Positions 1-5,500 of a stretch of DNA of 5,500 bases are shown here, piece after piece. This DNA is from Candidatus Ruminimicrobiellum caprinum (GTDB lineage: Bacteria > Elusimicrobiota > Endomicrobiia > Endomicrobiales > Endomicrobiaceae), in NCBI GenBank assembly GCA_017413305.1, contig JAFPUA010000118.1, positions 1-5,500 on the forward strand. The letters run 5' to 3'. Below the pieces are notes generated by a model, which worked only from the letters and a program-made list of their open reading frames with translations, ran no database searches and was not told the origin of the DNA. Both the position numbers and the translations under genes were made by a program. Each line of letters opens with the position of its first letter. Position 1 is the first letter of the stretch.

Positions 1-2757
1 TAAAGAACCTATAATACCTAAAGGAACTGCAGTCATAACTATTATAGGTTGTAATAAATTTTCAAACTGAGATGCAAGTATCATATAAATAATTATAACA
101 CCAAGCAACAATGCAAAAGAAACTTCTAAAAGAGCTTCTTTCATGGCAAGCATTTCTCCCGTAATGAAAGCACCAACATCTTTATTATTGTAAGCATCAT
201 CTAAAAGTTCCTGAAGTTCTTTAACGGCATCAGTAAAACTTCCTTTAACGTTTGCCGTAACAAGATATGTTCTTTCCCCCTCAACTCTTTTAATCGCAGG
301 GAGCGTCTTAACAAAATTAGCTTGAGCAATCTGTTTTAATTGAATGGTCATACCCCATGAAGAATATGCAGTCATTTCCAGTACCTTATCAAGAGTATCT
401 CTATCTTCAGGTTTCATACGAACTCTGATATCCATTTCATCATCTGGAAGTTTTAATTTTGTTGCAACAAAACCTTTAATTGCGGCAAGCGTCATAGCGG
501 AAATATCTTGCGTAGAAAGACCAAACAAAGATGCTCTTTCTCTGTCGATATTAAGCCTTAATTCAGGAACCTCATCTGAAGGATCAATCTTTATACCATA
601 AAATTCCGGCATTGATTCCATCTGTCCCTTTAGCTTATCTGCATACTCTCTTAATTTAGAAAGTTCTTTTCCTTTAAGCTCAACAGTAATACCTGAATTC
701 GAACCGATACCGGAACCGAACATACCTTGCTGAGTAACAAACTCAACTTCCAAATCTTTTATGTTCCATCTCTTTATTTCATCGCTAATTTCTGCAACTA
801 TTTCATTTGTAGACATACCTTTAAACGCAAGATTAACGATAATTCTTGCTTGATAAACTCCGGTAGTTTCAACTGCCGCAGTACCTGTATCTTCGCCCGT
901 AGACCCCACTGTAGTAGAAACATCTCTGACTTCATCATATCTTGAAATAACTTTTTCTATTCTCTTAACTACCTCGTCAGTAACCTCTAACGGAGTATCC
1001 GGGTGCATGGAAATATTTAATGTAAATCTTCTTTCATCGGACTTTGCCATAAATTCTTTAGGAATATAATAAGCTGTTGCTACTCCTACAGTAGCATACA
1101 ATATAATAAAGGCAAAAACTCTTAATGCTCTAAAATTTAAAACTTGTTTCAATAGCGGAACAAAATATTCCATTATTGCTTTTCGCCCTGCAGTAATGGA
1201 AATATTTTTAACATTTGCAGTAAGCGCAAGACGCGGAACAAGAAACATTGCAGAAAATACCGACGCTATCATTGCATAAGTAATGGTAAGAGCCAACTGT
1301 TTAAAAAGCTGTCCTATCATTCCTGTAACAAAAACAAACGGAATAAACACTGCAATCGTTGTAATGGTAGAGCTCAATATTGCAGCAAACAGCGATGATG
1401 TGGCATTGTAAATACACTCTTTTTTAGGCAACTCTTTATTTCGATGGAGCTGCAATAAAATATTTTCTATAACGACATTACCGTTATCAACCACCATACC
1501 TATACCGATAGTTAAACCACCCAAAGACATAGAATTGATTGTTATGCCTTGGAAATACATAATACTTAATGTAACACATAAACTGATAGGAATAGCAGTA
1601 TTAATGATACCCGAACCGACAAAACTTCTCATAAAGAAATACAACAAAATAAATGTTAATAAAATACCTTGAAGTCCGGATTGATAAATGTTATTTAAAG
1701 ATTTCTTAATAAATATAGATTGGTCATAAGTAGTTTTAATATCAATGTTTGCAGGAAGCTTTTCTTTAAGTTCTTTAAGTTTCTCGTGAACGAGCTTAGA
1801 CATATTGATAAGATTTGCACCGGACTGAGGAAAAATACCGATAGAAACATTATCTTTTGAATTATATCTGGAAATACCTTTTCTATCTTTTAAAGATTCT
1901 TTTACATCTGCAACATCTCGCATATAAACTATTTTTTCGCCTGTTTCCCCTTCATAGCTTCTGTCTTTTCTGTATCTTGCATCACCCTGTTTATTATCTC
2001 TTTTACCGAAAGAAAGATTTTCAATGTCCGTAAGATTTTTAAATTCTCCAACTGTTTTTACTATATATTCATGTTTTTCCTCTTTAATTGTTCCTGCAGG
2101 ATATGTAATATTTGCAGTCTGTAAAGAGTTGATAATATCAGTTATTGAAAGCTGATTTGCAAGAAGCCTTCCTTTATCTATCTCGACTAAAATTTCTTTC
2201 TGCTCGCCACCTTTTAAATCCACTTTTGCTACACCTTCCAATCTTTCCAACTCATCTTTGACATTCTTTTTCATTATATGACGCAAATCTGCCATCTGCA
2301 TCAAATTCGGTTGTATATCGGTATAACTTACAGACAAAATCATCGCTTCTGTCTGCATAGGATTATATTTTAAAACTACAGGTTCAAGTGCATCTTTAGG
2401 AAGAGATTCTTTTACCAAATCTATTTTTTCACGCACATCCATCGAGGCAAAATCCATATCGGTTTCCCATAAAAATTCACAGGAAACTATTGATACACCC
2501 TCTTTGGAAATAGAAGAAACTCTTTTGATGTTTTTTACGGTACCTGCCGTTTCTTCAATTATTTTACTTATAAGTTTTTCAGCTTCTTCCGGGCCGGCAC
2601 CTTCATACTTCGTAACAATAGTTATCTGAGGATACTCCATAGCAGGGAACAACTCTTGCGGGATTCTGCTAAACGCGATTAATCCCATAAGAATTACCGA
2701 CAAAAATATCATAACCGTTGTAACCGGCCTGTCTACAGGAAGTCTTAATAAACTCAT
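1..2757 (-). CDS. RND-family (AcrB-like, HAE type) efflux transporter RND-B, C-terminus cut by the left window edge
   Basis: This is an inner-membrane proton-driven exporter of the RND superfamily, which takes substrates from the periplasm or membrane and passes them to an adaptor and outer-membrane channel. The frame is open for 919 codons and runs off the left edge inside TM9. Roughly 120 or more residues (TM10-12) are therefore missing if the length is the usual 1,000-1,050. The ATG at 2757 gives the family N-terminus MSLLRLPVDRPVTTVMIFL, with the Arg-Pro pair just before TM1 (about 12-30), and has a good ribosome site. The first periplasmic loop (about 32-358) includes PQITIVTKYEGAGPEEAE, the typical start of the pore domain. 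TM2-TM6 lie at about 360-378, 384-403, 406-430, 457-478 and 483-508, and TM7 at 545-563. The second periplasmic loop covers about 564-872, TM8 about 875-895, and TM9 begins near 904. TM4 has VVDNGNVVIEN, with Asp424 at the proton-relay position. Residues 251-275 form a charged insertion. The substrate cannot be read from sequence. Heavy-metal (CusA/CzcA) type is unlikely because their TM4 signature is absent. Confidence 0.97.
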   Translation of the reverse strand, partial: MSLLRLPVDRPVTTVMIFLSVILMGLIAFSRIPQELFPAMEYPQITIVTKYEGAGPEEAEKLISKIIEETAGTVKNIKRVSSISKEGVSIVSCEFLWETDMDFASMDVREKIDLVKESLPKDALEPVVLKYNPMQTEAMILSVSYTDIQPNLMQMADLRHIMKKNVKDELERLEGVAKVDLKGGEQKEILVEIDKGRLLANQLSITDIINSLQTANITYPAGTIKEEKHEYIVKTVGEFKNLTDIENLSFGKRDNKQGDARYRKDRSYEGETGEKIVYMRDVADVKESLKDRKGISRYNSKDNVSIGIFPQSGANLINMSKLVHEKLKELKEKLPANIDIKTTYDQSIFIKKSLNNIYQSGLQGILLTFILLYFFMRSFVGSGIINTAIPISLCVTLSIMYFQGITINSMSLGGLTIGIGMVVDNGNVVIENILLQLHRNKELPKKECIYNATSSLFAAILSSTITTIAVFIPFVFVTGMIGQLFKQLALTITYAMIASVFSAMFLVPRLALTANVKNISITAGRKAIMEYFVPLLKQVLNFRALRVFAFIILYATVGVATAYYIPKEFMAKSDERRFTLNISMHPDTPLEVTDEVVKRIEKVISRYDEVRDVSTTVGSTGEDTGTAAVETTGVYQARIIVNLAFKGMSTNEIVAEISDEIKRWNIKDLEVEFVTQQGMFGSGIGSNSGITVELKGKELSKLREYADKLKGQMESMPEFYGIKIDPSDEVPELRLNIDRERASLFGLSTQDISAMTLAAIKGFVATKLKLPDDEMDIRVRMKPEDRDTLDKVLEMTAYSSWGMTIQLKQIAQANFVKTLPAIKRVEGERTYLVTANVKGSFTDAVKELQELLDDAYNNKDVGAFITGEMLAMKEALLEVSFALLLGVIIIYMILASQFENLLQPIIVMTAVPLGIIGSL

Positions 2758-2765
2758 TTTTATTT

Positions 2766-2770
2766 TCCTT
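2766..2770 (-). promoter_or_regulatory. Ribosome binding site of RND-B
   Basis: On the minus strand the sequence reads AAGGA, then eight A/T bases, then ATG at 2757-2755. This is a standard Shine-Dalgarno core at normal spacing, and it fixes the RND-B start together with the family-typical N-terminus. It sits within the 41-base gap after the RND-A stop codon. The gap is otherwise AT-only-like sequence with no GC-rich hairpin followed by a T run, so transcription probably reads through from RND-A into RND-B. I saw no convincing separate promoter for RND-B in the gap. Confidence 0.75.
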
Positions 2771-2798
2771 ATATAAATTTATTTACTTATAAAAATAG

Positions 2799-5500
2799 TT
2801 AATAATCTTCAAAAGGGTTTCTTTTGAAAAATTTCTTATATAATCTGCTTAACAAATCAAACATCTTCATGATTCCCAAGCGTTTAAAAAACATCTTTAC
2901 ACTGCTACCGGGTTTTTCCAAAACATAATATGCCGTCGGAATAATTAACATTGTAAGCATAGTTCCCGTAATTGTTCCAAAAAGTACCGTCATTCCCAGA
3001 GATGCCCACATTGCAGAAGACTCATCTCTGCTTAAAACCATCGGAAGTAATCCTAAAGTTTTCATTAACATAGTTATAAGTTCGGGGCGCAACCTTTCTT
3101 TACAACTTTCAAAAATTACTCTTAAAATATTTGTTCTTCCAACACGCCTTTGATTTATTTTATCAACAATAATAATAGAACTATAAACTATACAACCAAA
3201 CAAAATCATTATACCTATCCACACACCTAAACTGATGGATTTATTAAATCCCCACAGAGAAAATGCAACACCTATTATACTTAACGGCAGAGAAAACATT
3301 ATCAGTGCCGGCTGTAAATAAGACTCAAAAATCGACGCAAGAACAAAAAATATAAGTATAACAGTAAGAGAAACCGCCAGCATAAACTGACCTCTATTCT
3401 TAACTGTTTTTTCATAATCTCCCGAAATATTAAACGAATAATCTTGCGGAAAAGCAACACCTTTGAGAGTTTCTTTTATTTTGTTTGCTGCAGTAGTTAA
3501 ACCTATTTTAGACCTGTTAGCACTTATCTGAATAAATCTTTTTTTATTTTTTCTCCATATTTCCTGATTAGATTTTAATTTGCTCATATCGGTAACCTGC
3601 CCGACATAAACAATGTCCGAAATCGGGTTTACTATACCGATAAAAGGTATTTGATCTACATAGTGAATACTATCAGGATAAAGACGGCAGATAGTTTCTA
3701 TTTCTTTACCTTCTGTTCTATATTGTGTAGCAATAAGACCTCTTAACTGACAATGTAATGTATTACTTAAAAAATATGTTGTCAGTCCGAACGCAGCAAG
3801 CCTGTCATAATCTACAGCGAGTATAACTTCCGGTTCATCTTCTCTCATTCTTATTTTCACATCGGTAAGGCCTTTGACCTGTTGAAGCCTTCCCGAAGCA
3901 GAAAATGCCAACTGTTTTAATGTATCATAATTCTGTCCGTAAAAATCTACAAAAATTTCTTTAGAAGCCATAGCTTGCGAATCTTGAAAATATACAAATG
4001 CGGGAGAAAACTCTCCAAAACGCTTTCTGAACTCTTCTTTAAATTCTTCCGCTTTTTCATATACCGTAACTTCAACGAAAGTATGAAGTTTTTCTACTTT
4101 AGAAGAAACTCTTTCCACTTGATCTTTATATTCCAACAGAGCTTTTTCCATTTTACGAACAAGTTCATTGGAAACTTCTATTCTTGTTGCTGGCGGGAAC
4201 TGTATACCTATACGAAAAGTATTTACATCGGCAGCATCAAGAAATTCAGAATCTCTTGTTATCATTATTTTTGCAGAAATAAGAAACAATACAAGGACAA
4301 CAAGCCAAACATATGTTTGCCATCTGAAACAAAATTTTAATATTTTGCCATAAATATGACGGACTTTTATGTACCATCTCTGAAAGTCCAAATCAAATTT
4401 ATTCTGCCATCTGTAAATTTGCGGAGGAATAAAAAGCAATGTTGCTATAACCGACGCAACCAATGCAAATGTAATTGCAAGACCAAACGGGATATATAGC
4501 TGACGAATTTCAGGATCTAAAAATACAAGAGGCAAAAATACAATTATTGTCGTAACCGTCGAAGCAAATATAGGTTGCCACATTTCAGCCGTGCCATGTA
4601 TAACAAGACGAGCTTTATTCGTGTAAGTTTTTCTATGAAAATGAAAAGAAATATTTTCCAATACAACAATGGAATTATCCATAACATTAGCCATACCCAT
4701 GGCAAGTCCGCTTAATGTCATTATGTTAAAAGTTTGTCCGGTAAGATACATAAGAAGAACGGACATAAATAAACTTAAAGGTATAGTTGTGGCAACAATA
4801 AAAATACTCCTGATATTTCTCATAAAAAGGAACAATATTGCTGCAAGAAGAATACCTCCCTCAACTAACGCTTCAGCAAGGGACTTTATAGCTTTTATTA
4901 TGTATTCTGCATCATTTTTTACTATAGTAACATTTATATCGTCATCAAGTGTCGGTCTTAATTTATCAACAATTTTTAAAACTTCGTTGGCTACTTTTAT
5001 GGTGTTACCTGTAGATTCTTTTTGAATGTATATAGAGACCACTTCTTGGATATTAAGTCTGGAATATGATGTAGGTTCATAATAAGAATCTCTTATTGTT
5101 GCAATATCTCCTATTCTTACGATAGAGCCCGACGGAGTTATAGCTATAGCTGTATTTTTAATTTCATCTATACTTGTATATTCTCCTGTTGCTCTAATAA
5201 TAAAGTTTTTGCTGTATTCGTTTATTTCTCCTGCAGATACAGACAAGTTGGCAAGATTAATTTTGTTGACAACTTCAAGTATAGAAAGTTTATATCCAAG
5301 AAGTTTGGCATTATCCATTTCAATTAAAAATTTTCGTTCTCGCCCACCACCGAACTCCACATTTGCTACGCCTGAGACTCTTAGGAGTTTTTCTTTTATC
5401 TGTTCTTCGGCAATTTCTCTTAATTGTTCAGGTGTTTTTTGTGTAGAACTTAACGCCATTATCACTATAGGACTATCGGACTGTTCAAACTTTGCAATGA
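2799..5500 (-). CDS. RND-family (AcrB-like, HAE type) efflux transporter RND-A, N-terminus cut by the right window edge
   Basis: This is a second inner-membrane RND exporter subunit, divergent from its downstream neighbour. The frame is open from the right edge to TAA at 2799-2801, giving 899 complete codons. A GTG at 5463-5465 is not the start: the residues before it (AKFEQSDSPIVIMALSS) continue the conserved first periplasmic loop. About 130 residues including TM1 are therefore off-window. Numbering from that GTG, the rest of the first loop (about 1-195) includes VSGVANVEFGGGRERKFLIE. TM2-TM6 lie at about 197-215, 220-242, 247-270, 297-316 and 323-347, and TM7 at 384-402. The second loop is about 403-691, and TM8-TM12 are about 692-713, 717-739, 744-768, 796-812 and 820-847. 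TM4 has VMDNSIVVLEN with Asp263, the relay aspartate. TM10 has CIVYSSIIIVDKIN, where relatives usually have Asn-Asn-Ala at Tyr-Ser-Ser. The C-terminus carries a basic tail of about 38 residues. It lies 41 bases upstream of RND-B on the same strand, so the two are probably co-transcribed. The substrate is unknown. Confidence 0.97.
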   Translation of the reverse strand, partial: IAKFEQSDSPIVIMALSSTQKTPEQLREIAEEQIKEKLLRVSGVANVEFGGGRERKFLIEMDNAKLLGYKLSILEVVNKINLANLSVSAGEINEYSKNFIIRATGEYTSIDEIKNTAIAITPSGSIVRIGDIATIRDSYYEPTSYSRLNIQEVVSIYIQKESTGNTIKVANEVLKIVDKLRPTLDDDINVTIVKNDAEYIIKAIKSLAEALVEGGILLAAILFLFMRNIRSIFIVATTIPLSLFMSVLLMYLTGQTFNIMTLSGLAMGMANVMDNSIVVLENISFHFHRKTYTNKARLVIHGTAEMWQPIFASTVTTIIVFLPLVFLDPEIRQLYIPFGLAITFALVASVIATLLFIPPQIYRWQNKFDLDFQRWYIKVRHIYGKILKFCFRWQTYVWLVVLVLFLISAKIMITRDSEFLDAADVNTFRIGIQFPPATRIEVSNELVRKMEKALLEYKDQVERVSSKVEKLHTFVEVTVYEKAEEFKEEFRKRFGEFSPAFVYFQDSQAMASKEIFVDFYGQNYDTLKQLAFSASGRLQQVKGLTDVKIRMREDEPEVILAVDYDRLAAFGLTTYFLSNTLHCQLRGLIATQYRTEGKEIETICRLYPDSIHYVDQIPFIGIVNPISDIVYVGQVTDMSKLKSNQEIWRKNKKRFIQISANRSKIGLTTAANKIKETLKGVAFPQDYSFNISGDYEKTVKNRGQFMLAVSLTVILIFFVLASIFESYLQPALIMFSLPLSIIGVAFSLWGFNKSISLGVWIGIMILFGCIVYSSIIIVDKINQRRVGRTNILRVIFESCKERLRPELITMLMKTLGLLPMVLSRDESSAMWASLGMTVLFGTITGTMLTMLIIPTAYYVLEKPGSSVKMFFKRLGIMKMFDLLSRLYKKFFKRNPFEDY

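Noticed and set aside
344..945. Plus-strand open frames at 344-601 and 727-945
   Set aside because: They lie antisense to RND-B, whose frame is intact and clearly conserved there. The translations match no family I recognise.
1..2757. Frameshift or premature stop in RND-B
   Set aside because: I translated every codon from 2757 to 1. There is no in-frame stop, and the family motifs follow in the expected order.
2758..2798. Terminator or separate promoter between the two pump genes
   Set aside because: The gap is nearly all A/T. A weak TTATAA...TTATAA symmetry is present, but there is no GC-rich stem with a T run and no clear -35/-10 pair.
3975..5025. Plus-strand open frames at 3975-4340, 4168-4353 and 4669-5025
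   Set aside because: They are antisense to conserved RND-A coding sequence. They reflect the complement of hydrophobic and Lys-rich codons and have no independent support.
5463..5465. GTG as the start codon of RND-A
   Set aside because: The same frame stays open to the right edge, and the residues before the GTG fit the conserved RND periplasmic loop. The true start must lie beyond the window, with TM1.
1..5500. Heavy-metal (CusA/CzcA) type RND assignment
   Set aside because: The TM4 segments read VVDNGNVVIEN and VMDNSIVVLEN, as in multidrug-type (HAE) RND proteins. They do not carry the Asp-Gly-Ala-Val signature of the metal exporters.

Overview
The window is AT-rich (about one third G+C from sampled lines) and almost entirely coding on the minus strand. 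It holds two consecutive, non-identical genes for large RND-family inner-membrane efflux transporters, each cut by one window edge. RND pumps of this tripartite kind normally work across two membranes, so a low-GC diderm (Gram-negative-type) bacterium is likely. The sequence alone does not let me name a phylum with confidence.

Reading in the direction of transcription (right to left), positions 5500 to 2799 carry the first pump gene, here called RND-A. Its N-terminal part, including TM1, lies beyond the right edge, and it ends in TAA at 2799-2801. A 41-base AT-rich gap (2758-2798) follows. It contains a Shine-Dalgarno sequence and no convincing terminator. Positions 2757 to 1 carry the second pump gene, RND-B. 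It starts at an ATG with a canonical RND N-terminus, stays open for all 919 visible codons, and leaves the window inside TM9. No other gene, RNA, repeat or mobile element was found; the plus-strand open frames are antisense shadows.

The layout (same strand, short gap, two divergent RND paralogues) resembles systems in which two different RND subunits form one pump, such as MdtBC or MuxBC. The membrane-fusion adaptor and outer-membrane channel that such pumps need are not in the window; they may lie beyond either edge. Both proteins keep the TM4 aspartate of the proton relay, but each has unusual residues in the relay helices. RND-A has Tyr-Ser-Ser in TM10 where relatives usually have Asn-Asn-Ala. 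RND-B has an Asp-Asn-Gly-Asn run in TM4 and a charged insertion of roughly 20 residues in its first periplasmic loop. These point to two specialised, non-equivalent subunits. I see no wholly new system here.
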